Shown: positions 1 to 6,223, numbered from the stretch's first letter. The stretch: DNA of 6,655 nucleotides from Oscillospiraceae bacterium (GCA_009777685.1 WRLJ01000090.1:1-6655), one strand, 5' to 3'. Numbers and translations: made by a program. The notes: generated by a model not told the origin, from the sequence alone.

Positions 1-201
1 CACTATTTAATGGAAAACAGCGGATGCGTCGTGGAACACAGGCAGTTAATGGAGGAAATATGGGGCAAGGCCTACAACGAAAAGGACACCGATATATTGT
101 GGCGGACGATCAACCGTATCCGCACCAAGCTGTCGGAAATTTATCCCGGCAATGAATACATACGGATTGAACGCGGCGTAGGGTATGTCTTTGAGCCGTA
201 A
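1..201 (+). CDS. OmpR/PhoB-type winged-helix DNA-binding domain, C-terminal fragment (5' end outside window)
   Basis: The reading frame is open from base 1 and ends with TAA at 199-201, so this is the last 66 codons of a longer gene. The visible part matches the C-terminal winged helix of OmpR/PhoB response regulators. It has the VVEHRQLMEEIWG helix segment, a recognition-helix region ending in INRIRTKLSE, and the closing wing hairpin YIRIERGVGYVFEP, whose RGVGYxFEP ending is diagnostic. The family binds DNA as a dimer and usually carries an N-terminal phosphoacceptor receiver domain. That part is not in the window, so it could equally be a stand-alone winged-helix protein or one with another sensor domain. 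An internal ATG at 10 is not the true start, because it would remove the first strands of the fold. The ibrA-like gene follows after 51 nt on the same strand, so co-transcription is plausible. Confidence 0.85.
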   Translation, partial: HYLMENSGCVVEHRQLMEEIWGKAYNEKDTDILWRTINRIRTKLSEIYPGNEYIRIERGVGYVFEP

Positions 202-252
202 GGGACGGGTACGGAAAGGCGATATCCGTTTGGCGCGTTAAGGGAGACGAGT

Positions 253-1566
253 ATGGGGAAGATTGTTTGCGAAAAAAATGTGCTGGACGCTTTCATGGAA
301 CGCATGGAGTTCATCTTTGCCAAGTTCGACCATGTCGTTGTGGCGTTCAGCGGCGGCAAAGATTCGGGCCTGCTGCTTGAACTGGTGAATCTGTACTGCG
401 CGGAGCACAGGCCGCCCGCTAAGATGTCGGTCTATCACATCGACTATGAAGGCAATTATCAGCACACGATTGATTATGTGTCGAGGTGTATCGGGAAATA
501 TCCCCATTTTGAGTATTACCATCTGTGTATGCCCATTTCGGCCTCCTGCGGCGTGTCCATGTACCAATCCACATGGGTTCCCTGGAGCCCGGAGGAACGC
601 GATATATGGATCAGGGAGATGCCGGAAGACGCGGTTTCCCTGGATAACCACAGCTTTGAGTTCTTTGAGACCGGGATGTCGGATTATATCTTTCAAACCA
701 GGATCGGGAAATGGCTGCATGAAAAAAATCAGGCGGACAGAACCGCCGTTTTGGTCGGGATACGCGCCCAGGAGAGCTTGAACCGATATCACGCGGTAAC
801 CCGTGACGACGGCGCGACCTGCTTTGAGGGCGTCAACTTCAGCACGAGGGTGTTTGAGGATATTTACAATTTTTATCCCCTCTATGACTGGACGGTAGAG
901 GATGTTTGGACGGCCAATTATCAATATGGCTTTGACTACAATAAATTATATGATTTGTTTTATCTGGCCGGCGTGCCGCTGGCGGAAATGCGGGTCGCCA
1001 ATCCGTATCATATTTGCGGCGTCGACGCGCTGAAATTATACCGCGCCATTGAACCCGACACCTGGGGCAAGCTGGTCGGCCGGGTAAACGGCGCGAATTT
1101 CGGCGCGATTTACGGCGGCACGAAGGCGATGGGCTATAAAGACATCACGCTGCCGAAAGGGCATACCTGGAAAAGCTATACGGAGTTTTTGCTGGATACC
1201 CTGCCGGAGCATACCGCGAACATTTACCGGAAGAAATTTGAAACCTCGTACTACTATTGGATGAAAAAGGGGGGCGCTCTGCCCCTCAGGACGGTGGAGG
1301 AGCTGGAAAGCCTGGGCGTGAAAATGGAACGTCTCGGCAAGCCGCAGGGCAACCGAAAATACAGCGTCGAGTATGAGGTGGTGCGGTTTCACGAGTATCC
1401 CGACCGCGTATATTCAAAGGATTTCAGATTGATCCCAAGCTATAAGCGAATGTGCATCACCATTTTGAAAAATGACACATCCTGCAAATATATGGGGTTT
1501 GGTCAAACCAAGGATGAACTGCAAAAACAGAAGGAGGCGATGGAGACATGGGAGAGCATTATGTAA
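253..1566 (+). CDS. ibrA: IbrA-type PAPS-reductase-like PP-loop protein (DUF3440 type)
   Basis: This 437-residue protein is an adenine-nucleotide alpha-hydrolase-fold (PP-loop) protein of the phosphoadenosine phosphosulfate reductase superfamily. Seen: the PP-loop SGGKDSG at residues 33-39 after a hydrophobic strand (VVVAF), and the second nucleotide-site motif GIRAQES at 169-175. A C-terminal region follows containing EPDTWGKLVGRVNGANFG (N279-G280 around the centre) and CKYMGFG near the end, as expected of the IbrA/DUF3440 group. The Cys-containing ECGLH tail of true PAPS reductases is absent, so sulfate assimilation is unlikely. In E. coli ECOR-9, IbrA with IbrB is needed for expression of immunoglobulin-binding eib genes; the chemistry is unknown. 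The ATG at 253 has AGGGAG at 241-246, 6 nt upstream. The gene overlaps the ibrB-like gene by 19 nt, so the two are probably translationally coupled. Base composition is clearly lower in GC than the genes after 2600. Confidence 0.88.
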   Translation: MGKIVCEKNVLDAFMERMEFIFAKFDHVVVAFSGGKDSGLLLELVNLYCAEHRPPAKMSVYHIDYEGNYQHTIDYVSRCIGKYPHFEYYHLCMPISASCGVSMYQSTWVPWSPEERDIWIREMPEDAVSLDNHSFEFFETGMSDYIFQTRIGKWLHEKNQADRTAVLVGIRAQESLNRYHAVTRDDGATCFEGVNFSTRVFEDIYNFYPLYDWTVEDVWTANYQYGFDYNKLYDLFYLAGVPLAEMRVANPYHICGVDALKLYRAIEPDTWGKLVGRVNGANFGAIYGGTKAMGYKDITLPKGHTWKSYTEFLLDTLPEHTANIYRKKFETSYYYWMKKGGALPLRTVEELESLGVKMERLGKPQGNRKYSVEYEVVRFHEYPDRVYSKDFRLIPSYKRMCITILKNDTSCKYMGFGQTKDELQKQKEAMETWESIM

Positions 1567-2144
1567 GCCCCGTCTATGGCGTCATACGGGTACCGGTCGA
1601 CAAAATACAGGCCAACAGCTACAACCCGAACAAGGTCTCGCCCCCGGAAATGAAGCTGCTGGTCAAGTCGATACTGGAGGACGGATATACCATGCCCGTC
1701 GTCTGTTATTACATCGCCGAGGACGACGTGTATGAAATCGTGGACGGGTTTCACCGGTATCTGGTGATGAAAACCTATCCGGAAATCGCGGAGCGCGAGG
1801 GCCACTGCCTGCCGGTGTCGGTCATAGACAAGCCCCTGACGGAACGCATGGCAAGCACGATCCGGCATAACCGCGCAAGAGGAACCCATACCATCGACCT
1901 GATGGTGGATATTGTGGCGAATCTTACCGGGGCGGGCTTGAGCGACGACTGGATCATGAAGAATATCGGCATGGACGCCGACGAGCTTTTGCGGCTGAAG
2001 CAAATCAGCGGCCTGGCTTCGCTGTTTGCCGGCAGGGCGTTCTCACAGTCATGGACAAGCGACGGCATGAGCGTCAAGCCGGGTGAGATCATCTTTGAAA
2101 ACGGAGAGGAGAGTTCGGGAGAGATGACGGGAAATTTTTTTTGA
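1548..2144 (+). CDS. ibrB: IbrB-type ParB-like N-terminal-domain protein
   Basis: This 198-residue protein has a ParB/Srx-like fold. The first strand motif is VPVDKIQANSYNPNKV (residues 15-30), then a helix and DGYTMPVVCYY, then the conserved core IVDGFHRYLV (64-73), in the position of the GERR/GEHR box of ParB nucleotide-binding domains. The stretch IRHNRARGTH (105-114) is basic and precedes a helical region (about 115-160) with an HTH-like layout, LSDDWIMKNIGMDADELLRLKQ. It lacks the long C-terminal dimerisation domain of chromosome-partition ParB, and its partner is a PP-loop protein rather than ParA, which points to IbrB. IbrB acts with IbrA as a regulator in E. coli; ParB-fold proteins of this kind may bind or hydrolyse nucleotides. 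The start ATG at 1548 lies inside the ibrA 3' end, with AAGGAGG at 1531-1537, 10 nt upstream. The stop TGA overlaps the next gene's TTG start within a T8 run. Confidence 0.85.
   Translation: MGEHYVSPVYGVIRVPVDKIQANSYNPNKVSPPEMKLLVKSILEDGYTMPVVCYYIAEDDVYEIVDGFHRYLVMKTYPEIAEREGHCLPVSVIDKPLTERMASTIRHNRARGTHTIDLMVDIVANLTGAGLSDDWIMKNIGMDADELLRLKQISGLASLFAGRAFSQSWTSDGMSVKPGEIIFENGEESSGEMTGNFF
2135..2142 (+). promoter_or_regulatory. T8 slippery run at the ibrB/HTH junction (possible -1 recoding site)
   Basis: Eight consecutive T follow AAA at the end of the ibrB-like frame. In the zero frame they read AAT TTT TTT TGA, so bases 2135-2141 form T_TTT_TTT, a legitimate X_XXY_YYZ slippery heptamer. It lies directly before the stop, and the downstream HTH gene is in the -1 frame. 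A GGGAGAG sequence (2117-2123) lies 11 nt upstream of the heptamer, similar in kind to the internal Shine-Dalgarno that stimulates dnaX frameshifting. No strong downstream stem-loop was seen. Simple stop-start coupling at TTGA is the alternative. Confidence 0.35.
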
Positions 2145-2518
2145 AGGCCGACACCAAAAGCATTGGGAACCGGCTTAAAAGCCTGCGTGAATACAGCGGG
2201 CTTACCAAAAAGGATTTTGGGACATTATTCCGCTCGAAGGAAAGCACCGTCTATCAGTGGGAGAACGGATGCTGTGTTCCGCGTTTAGCCAAGTTAATCA
2301 ATATTGCGACGTATTTCGGCATTTCCCTGGACTGTATACTGTGCGGCAGAGTGGTGAACGATCACATCCTGGAAAGCCATTTGTGCGGATTGGGCGAGCT
2401 TCCGTTTTCCAGCGCGACAAGCCGGATCATCAGCCGGTATAACACGTTGTCTGCCCGCGACCGGGAACGTCTGATCGGGTATTTGGACGCGCTTTCGAGA
2501 GAGCATGATGTGACATAA
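2141..2518 (+). CDS. XRE/Cro-type helix-turn-helix protein
   Basis: The 125-residue product has one N-terminal HTH_3 domain (about residues 8-66): IGNRLKSLREYSGLTKKDFG, then a recognition helix around SKESTVYQWENG and the closing helices RLAKLINIATYFGISLDCIL. The remaining 55 residues are helical and unassigned, ending in NTLSARDRERLIGYLDALS, a tail common on phage- and element-borne repressors. The family binds DNA operators, so it may regulate this cassette. The start is TTG at 2141. No ATG occurs anywhere else in the frame, the HTH fold begins almost at once, and no well-spaced Shine-Dalgarno is seen: GGGAGAG at 2117-2123 is 17 nt away. Translation may therefore depend on coupling through the TTGA overlap with ibrB, or on slippage at the T8 run (2135-2142). 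The domain call is secure; the start is less so. Confidence 0.85.
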   Translation: MKADTKSIGNRLKSLREYSGLTKKDFGTLFRSKESTVYQWENGCCVPRLAKLINIATYFGISLDCILCGRVVNDHILESHLCGLGELPFSSATSRIISRYNTLSARDRERLIGYLDALSREHDVT

Positions 2519-2534
2519 CGCGCGACGCGCGTTT
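2518..2534 (+). terminator. Weak hairpin after the HTH gene
   Basis: The inverted repeat ACGCGC-gac-GCGCGT (2518-2532) starts at the last base of the HTH stop codon and runs into only three T (2532-2534). The stem is strong but the T tract is poor. It would end transcription of the ibr-like operon just before the convergent peptidase gene; the next hairpin (2546-2567) may contribute. Confidence 0.35.
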
Positions 2535-2540
2535 CGAGCC

Positions 2541-2572
2541 AACACGGCGCGATGTGGGCATCGCGCCCTACG
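2541..2572 (-). repeat. GTAGGG hairpin repeat, copy 1 (exact inverted partner of 6585-6616)
   Basis: A perfect hairpin GGCGCGATG-tggg-CATCGCGCC spans 2546-2567, with CCCTACG on its right side (CGTAGGG on the - strand). The full 32 bases are identical to the reverse complement of 6585-6616. Similarity to the copy at 6432-6470 continues outward on the GTAGGG side, with 21 identical bases at 2561-2581. This looks like a REP/MITE-like dispersed element in the convergent gap between the HTH gene and the peptidase gene, where it can also serve as a transcription end. Confidence 0.85.
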
Positions 2573-2596
2573 GCGTGTGCGCACGGGCAAACGCGG

Positions 2597-2609
2597 GCGG
2601 TCTGACCGC
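2597..2609 (-). terminator. Small hairpin after the Xaa-Pro peptidase gene
   Basis: GCGGT-ctg-ACCGC forms a 5-bp stem with a 3-nt loop immediately after the peptidase stop codon (- strand reading). No proper T tract follows, so it is at best a weak terminator, possibly acting together with the larger hairpin at 2546-2567. Confidence 0.3.
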
Positions 2610-2610
2610 T

Positions 2611-3684
2611 TCACCCGATCTCCCGCAGCTCCTTTGGCGCTCTCGTCAGATTCCGGCAGCCGTCCTCCGTCACCGCCAGCATATCCTCGATCCTGACGCC
2701 GAATTTCCCGGGAAGATAAATCCCCGGCTCGGCCGTGACGACCGCCCCGGCGGGGATCGGGTCCTCGCCGCTGACGCTGAGGCGGGGCCCCTCGTGGATT
2801 TCTATGCCCACGCCGTGCCCGAAGCCGTGGCCGAAATAATCGCCGTAACCGGCCCCGCGGATTACCGCGCGGGCCGCTTCGTCGATCTCCGCCCCCGTCC
2901 GCCCGGCCCGGATGGCCGCGATACCGGCCTCCTGCGCCTGTAAAACGACGCCGTAGACGCGCTTTTGCTCATCGTCCGCCCGTCCCAGAAACACGGTGCG
3001 CGTCATGTCCGAGCCATAGCCGCCCAGCGCCGCGCCGAAATCCACGGTCACGCAGTCGCCGCGCTCCAAAACGCGGCCGCCCGGCTCGCCGTGCGGCAGG
3101 GCGCTGTTCGGGCCGGAGACCACGATCGGCGGGAACGAGGGCCCGTCCGCGCCGTAGAGATGCAGGCGGTACACCAGCTCCGCGCACACCTGTCGCTCCG
3201 TCAGGCCGGGGCGCAGCACGGTTTCCAGCACCTCGGAAAGGGCGCGCTCGGCGACGCGCTGGGCGGCCTCGATAGCGCGGATTTCCCCCTCGTCCTTGCG
3301 CATCCGCAGATCCCGCGCCAGCTTGTGCGCGGGGCGGAAGCGGAAGCCCGGCTCCTTTTGCCACAGCTCCAGCTCCTCCGCCGTCAGGGTATCCGCCTCA
3401 AAGCCGATTTCGATGGCGCCCCGGTCATAAAGCCATTCGGCGGCTTGCTTGCGAAGGGGCCGCTCATGCGTGGTCATCCGCACCTCCATGCCGCGCACGC
3501 GCTCCCGCGCGGCCTCGATGTAGCGGAAATCGGTCAGGAACAGGCACGCCTCCGGCGTGACGACCGCCGCGCCGGCCGACGAGCGGAAGCCCGCCGCGTA
3601 CTGCCGCGCCACCGGCGAGGTCAGCAGCAGGGCGTCCAGTCCCTCGTCCCGGACGGCGTTTTGGATGGCTTGCAGACGATTCAT
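2611..3684 (-). CDS. pepP: Xaa-Pro aminopeptidase/dipeptidase, M24B family (YqhT-like)
   Basis: This 357-residue cytoplasmic metallopeptidase should release N-terminal residues preceding proline, or split Xaa-Pro dipeptides. It has an N-terminal creatinase-like domain (about 1-125, including LFLTDFRYIEAA) and a C-terminal pita-bread catalytic domain. All five dinuclear-metal ligands are visible: D215 (VTVDFG), D226 (GSDMTRT), H290 (HGFGHGVG), E319 (TAEPGIY) and E333 (VRIED). Supporting histidines lie at 199, 286 and 297. The length matches the short YqhT-like class of Firmicutes rather than the longer E. coli PepP. The ATG has AAGGAGG 10 nt upstream, inside the end of yqeG, and overlaps the yqeG stop as ATGA, so the two genes are coupled. 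In many clostridia this gene sits near yqeG and efp; efp is not downstream here, where the low-GC cassette begins instead. Whether it is strictly an aminopeptidase or a dipeptidase cannot be told from sequence. Confidence 0.93.
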   Translation of the reverse strand: MNRLQAIQNAVRDEGLDALLLTSPVARQYAAGFRSSAGAAVVTPEACLFLTDFRYIEAARERVRGMEVRMTTHERPLRKQAAEWLYDRGAIEIGFEADTLTAEELELWQKEPGFRFRPAHKLARDLRMRKDEGEIRAIEAAQRVAERALSEVLETVLRPGLTERQVCAELVYRLHLYGADGPSFPPIVVSGPNSALPHGEPGGRVLERGDCVTVDFGAALGGYGSDMTRTVFLGRADDEQKRVYGVVLQAQEAGIAAIRAGRTGAEIDEAARAVIRGAGYGDYFGHGFGHGVGIEIHEGPRLSVSGEDPIPAGAVVTAEPGIYLPGKFGVRIEDMLAVTEDGCRNLTRAPKELREIG

Positions 3685-4193
3685 GGCTGTGTATCCTCCT
3701 TATACGCGAGTCGTTTCTCCAGACGCCAGCGCCAGCGAAAAAACACGTCGAACAGCGGGTTGTCGCGGAACGGCTCGACCCAGACCGTGACCATGCCCGC
3801 GCGTTTTCCAGCGGCGATATCGGTCAGCAGCTGGTCGCCCACCATCGCCGTCTCCCTCGGCTCCACGCCCAGACGCCGCGCCATGTCCAGCAGGGCGGCG
3901 GGGTCCGGCTTGCCCGAGCGGGCGATGCAGGGAAAGCCGAACGCATAGCGGCGCACCCGCTTTTCCGCCGCGTTGGAGACGACCGACACCGCGATGCCGG
4001 CCTGGGCCAGCGCGCGGAGATGATCGCCGACCCGCGGCTCCGGCCGGCGGCGGGTATACCCGCCGAGGGTGTTGTCCACGTCCAAAATCACAGCGCGCAG
4101 GCCGCGCTCCCGCAGCCATTCCGCCGTGAGCGCGAATATATCCCGCAGAGCCGCGTCCGGCCTGGGAAGGTTCCGGTAACCGCCGATTCTCAA
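3681..4193 (-). CDS. yqeG: YqeG family HAD phosphatase (class IIIA)
   Basis: This 170-residue HAD-superfamily hydrolase has the four expected motifs. Motif I is ILDVDNTL (nucleophile D38, acid/base D40), motif II is VVSNA (S73, N74), motif III is the lysine of SGKPDP (K95), and motif IV is MVGDQLLTDI (D120, D125). The DxDNT form and GDQLLTD are typical of the YqeG/HAD-IIIA subgroup; the physiological substrate is not established. The start is taken as TTG at 4193, with GGGAG (plus-strand 4203-4207) 9 nt upstream. This gives the usual length of about 170 residues and begins just before YRNLPRPD, the expected N-terminal region. The open frame runs on upstream to 4799, but that part is a shadow of the divergent + strand gene. 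Other TTG/GTG codons slightly upstream are possible starts. The gene is followed by the Xaa-Pro peptidase gene with a 4-nt overlap. Confidence 0.9.
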   Translation of the reverse strand: MRIGGYRNLPRPDAALRDIFALTAEWLRERGLRAVILDVDNTLGGYTRRRPEPRVGDHLRALAQAGIAVSVVSNAAEKRVRRYAFGFPCIARSGKPDPAALLDMARRLGVEPRETAMVGDQLLTDIAAGKRAGMVTVWVEPFRDNPLFDVFFRWRWRLEKRLAYKEDTQP

Positions 4194-4207
4194 ATCGCAA
4201 TTCTCCC

Positions 4208-4240
4208 GTCTCAATTTACACTCTATCACATAGCATAGGG
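4208..4240. promoter_or_regulatory. AT-rich divergent intergenic region between yqeG and the GH18-like gene
   Basis: Only 61 nt separate the two divergent starts, and the centre (about 4208-4240) is markedly AT-rich within very GC-rich surroundings. Both promoters probably lie here. A TTTACA (4215-4220) and a TAGCAT (4231-4236) are visible on the + strand, but their spacing of 10 nt is not a sigma-70 arrangement, so no promoter can be assigned exactly. Confidence 0.35.
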
Positions 4241-4254
4241 CAGGGGGGTGTCCC

Positions 4255-5043
4255 ATGTCCATGCCGGGATTTACATTTACGCTTTGCGCCATGCCGGGCC
4301 AGACGTCCGGCGCGGCGGCGGCGGGCCTGCCGCTGGGGCACATGGCCTGGAGCGTCGGGCCGGGGCCCGCGCTGGCGTCCCGCAGCGTGGGGCTGTCCAT
4401 GCGCGGCGGGGTGATGGTCCTCAGCGACGCGGGATTTGCGGAAACCGGGCAGAGGGCCGACCTTGCCGCCGTCGGCGCGCTGGTCCGCGAAGCGCTGTCG
4501 GAAATGAACCGGCGGGGCTTTACCGGTCTGCTCTGCGACTTTGAGCAGCGGCGCTCCGCCGCGCTGGAGACCCTGATCGGCGAATTGGCCCCCGCCCTGC
4601 GGCGGCAGGGCAGGACGCTGTATATTCCGGAGCGATACGCGCATTGCGGCGAGGCGTGCGTGCTGATTTCGACCGCCATCACGCAAGGCTCTCTGGCCGG
4701 GCGGCTGAGGGAGGCCGCCGGACGGTACGGCGGGCCGGACCGGCTGTTTCTGGACGTCGAGTGCCTGAGGCTGGACATCACGCTGCCCTCTCCCGGCAAT
4801 ATGGGGCGGCGGCTCAGCCGCGCGGAGCTGGAGGACCTGCTGCGCGAACGCGGCGGGCAGAGCTTTCTGTCCGAGGAGCTGTGCGCGCGTTATTTCACCT
4901 ATCGCAAGGCCGACGAGCATCATTTTGTGATCTTCGACGACGGCAGCACCCTTCAAAAAAAAGCGCAGACCGCCGCCCGCGCGGGGCTTGCGGGGGGCTT
5001 TGTGCTGTATCCGGAGGTAGAAGGCTGGCTGTCGTCCCTGTAG
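4255..5043 (+). CDS. Uncharacterised protein, possible GH18-like TIM barrel
   Basis: This 262-residue product has no signal peptide or membrane segment and was not recognised as a named protein. It alternates short hydrophobic strands with amphipathic helices: MAWSVG, GVMVLS, FTGLLCDFE, RTLYIPE, CVLIST, DRLFLDVE, HHFVIFDD and GGFVLYPEVEG. That is the rhythm of a beta/alpha barrel. GLLCDFE sits where GH18 enzymes have DxxDxDxE and keeps only the final DxE (D94, E96), while GGFVLYPEVEGW resembles a closing barrel strand. This suggests a divergent glycoside hydrolase-like protein, possibly cell-wall or spore related, but that is inference from pattern. The ATG at 4255 has AGGGGGG at 4242-4248, 6 nt upstream, and is preferred to the ATG at 4261. 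Divergent from yqeG and convergent with the exonuclease gene, it is probably a single-gene unit. It is real by its ribosome binding site, length and high GC at third positions. Confidence 0.75.
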   Translation: MSMPGFTFTLCAMPGQTSGAAAAGLPLGHMAWSVGPGPALASRSVGLSMRGGVMVLSDAGFAETGQRADLAAVGALVREALSEMNRRGFTGLLCDFEQRRSAALETLIGELAPALRRQGRTLYIPERYAHCGEACVLISTAITQGSLAGRLREAAGRYGGPDRLFLDVECLRLDITLPSPGNMGRRLSRAELEDLLRERGGQSFLSEELCARYFTYRKADEHHFVIFDDGSTLQKKAQTAARAGLAGGFVLYPEVEGWLSSL

Positions 5044-5046
5044 AAA

Positions 5047-5062
5047 GCGGCGGCTTGCCGCC
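5047..5062. terminator. Hairpin between convergent genes
   Basis: The 18-nt convergent gap carries GGCGG-cttg-CCGCC (5049-5062). On the - strand the stem is followed by GCTTTCT, a weak T tract; on the + strand it is followed by TATAGGG. It probably acts as a weak bidirectional terminator for the + strand GH18-like gene and the - strand exonuclease gene, whose stop codon overlaps it. Confidence 0.4.
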
Positions 5063-5571
5063 TATAGGGCGGAGGAGAGCATCCCCGACATCGCGATATA
5101 GATTTTCGCCGTGACCATCGCGTCGGCCAGAGCGCGGTGGGCTTCCCCCGCGTCGATGCCCAAATGCGCGGCGACCGCGCCGAGAGAACGGCTGGGCAGG
5201 CCGGGGTACAGGCGGCGGGCCATCGTCAGCGTGTCCAGCGTCGGCGGGCGGAACTCGCGGCCCGCGCGGGCGCAGTAGGCGTTGAGGAAGCCCATATCAA
5301 ACGGGACGTTGTGGCAGACGACCGTATCCTCTCCGATAAAGCTGATGACGTCGGGCAGCAGCTCCTCGAAATACGGGAACCCCAGCGTCATCTGCTTGCC
5401 GATCTTATGTACGCGGTACGCCCCGTAGGGGATTTCCCCGTGCGGGCGGCACAGCGACGACAGGTGCAGGCCGATCTCCCCGTCCCGCACGCGGACGAGA
5501 GCGAACTCCACCACCTCGCCCTCCAGCGGGCTTAGCCCGGTCGTTTCAAAGTCAAGGACGACCACGCCCAT
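5062..5571 (-). CDS. Stand-alone DEDDh 3'-5' exonuclease (DnaQ-like)
   Basis: This 169-residue exonuclease of the RNase T/DnaQ superfamily should cut nucleotides from 3' ends with two metal ions. All three Exo motifs and all five DEDDh residues are visible: D7 and E9 in VLDFETTG, D92 in CHNVPFDMGFLN, and H145 and D150 in AHRALADA. There is no extra polymerase, helicase or GIY-YIG domain, so it may be a proofreading-type epsilon homologue or an RNA/oligonucleotide-processing nuclease. The sequence does not decide between DNA and RNA. It starts with ATG at 5571, one nucleotide after the stop of the zinc-site protein gene (TGA-T-ATG). A G-rich stretch in the last codons of that gene (including a run of seven G, plus-strand C at 5582-5588) is the likely ribosome binding site. 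The two genes form a coupled pair. Confidence 0.92.
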   Translation of the reverse strand: MGVVVLDFETTGLSPLEGEVVEFALVRVRDGEIGLHLSSLCRPHGEIPYGAYRVHKIGKQMTLGFPYFEELLPDVISFIGEDTVVCHNVPFDMGFLNAYCARAGREFRPPTLDTLTMARRLYPGLPSRSLGAVAAHLGIDAGEAHRALADAMVTAKIYIAMSGMLSSAL

Positions 5572-5572
5572 A

Positions 5573-6223
5573 TCAAAAACGCCCCCCCGTCAGATATTGA
5601 ACGCCGCGCTCCGGCGCGGTTTTATGCTCGCCGATATCCTCCCCGGCATAGCGGTGGTCAAAGCTGCGGACGAAGAGACCGACGCTCTCGTGCAAGCCGC
5701 CGAGGGCGCGCTCCGCGCGGGCGGTCAGGGCTTTGGCCAGCGCGGCGGCGTCCTTGCGGCTCAGGGATGCCTTCGCGTTCCGGGTCAGCCCCGCGCTGTG
5801 CCGCAGGCAGATCATCGGCACGCCGTCGAACCGCGCGCGAAACTCCGGCGAGGAGCCCCAGAGGTATAGGATATTGGCGTAATACCGCGTCAGGAACGTC
5901 TCCACGCGCGTACAGATGTAACAGGTTTCCGGTCCCTCCAGACGCCGCCCGGCGGTTTTGCGCATATCCTCCAGATGCGTGTGCAAAATCAGCGCCACCG
6001 GCAGGCGCTTCTGCGCGCCCAGCATCTTGTCCCAGTGCGCCCCGCAGAATCCCAGCCGGTTTGTCTCCACGCGGACGTCCGGCTCCATCATCGCCGCGCC
6101 CAGCACATAGTCCAGCGCGTCGGACTCCAAACGCCCGTGCAGGGCGCAGACGGGGCAAGCGCCGCTGCCGGACGCCGCCTCGAACGCCTCGTTGATCGGA
6201 ATGGTGTAAATCGTTTCTTTCAT
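5573..6223 (-). CDS. Cysteine-rich protein with two CxxC...CxxH repeats (DUF6062-like)
   Basis: This 216-residue cytoplasmic protein resembles the DUF6062 family common in Clostridia, which has no established function. Two similar modules are seen. The first is CPVC (C23, C26) followed 34 residues later by CGAH (C60, H63). The second is CYIC (C101, C104) followed 35 residues later by CLRH (C139, H142). Each module could hold one zinc ion in a treble-clef or zinc-ribbon manner, so an internal duplication is likely. The helices between are amphipathic, and the C-terminal 50 residues (VRSFDHRYAGED) are less clear. The ATG at 6223 has AGAGG (plus-strand 6231-6235) 7 nt upstream. The frame stays open to 6436, but that extension crosses repeat sequence and lacks family character, so it was excluded. 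It is followed after 1 nt by the DEDDh exonuclease gene, suggesting a shared transcript and perhaps a nucleic-acid-related role (inference). Confidence 0.82.
   Translation of the reverse strand: MKETIYTIPINEAFEAASGSGACPVCALHGRLESDALDYVLGAAMMEPDVRVETNRLGFCGAHWDKMLGAQKRLPVALILHTHLEDMRKTAGRRLEGPETCYICTRVETFLTRYYANILYLWGSSPEFRARFDGVPMICLRHSAGLTRNAKASLSRKDAAALAKALTARAERALGGLHESVGLFVRSFDHRYAGEDIGEHKTAPERGVQYLTGGRF

Noticed and set aside
238..924. Long - strand open frame opposite the ibrA-like gene
   Set aside because: It overlaps a gene with clear PP-loop motifs and a good ribosome binding site, and its own translation shows no domain. It is a shadow frame.
253..1566. True PAPS reductase of sulfate assimilation
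   Set aside because: The catalytic Cys tail (ECGLH type) is absent, the protein is much longer than CysH, and no sulfate-assimilation genes are adjacent.
1548..2144. Chromosome or plasmid partition ParB
   Set aside because: No ParA ATPase gene and no C-terminal dimerisation domain are present. The overlapping partner is a PP-loop protein, which fits IbrB instead.
2965..3948. Long + strand open frame across the peptidase and yqeG genes
   Set aside because: The opposite strand has complete M24B and HAD motifs. The + frame is rich in Arg, Ala and His with no fold, as expected for antisense of GC-rich genes.
4194..4799. N-terminal extension of the yqeG frame up to 4799
   Set aside because: It would run antisense through the + strand GH18-like gene, has no YqeG-like content, and makes the protein twice the usual length. 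The TTG at 4193 has a good ribosome binding site.
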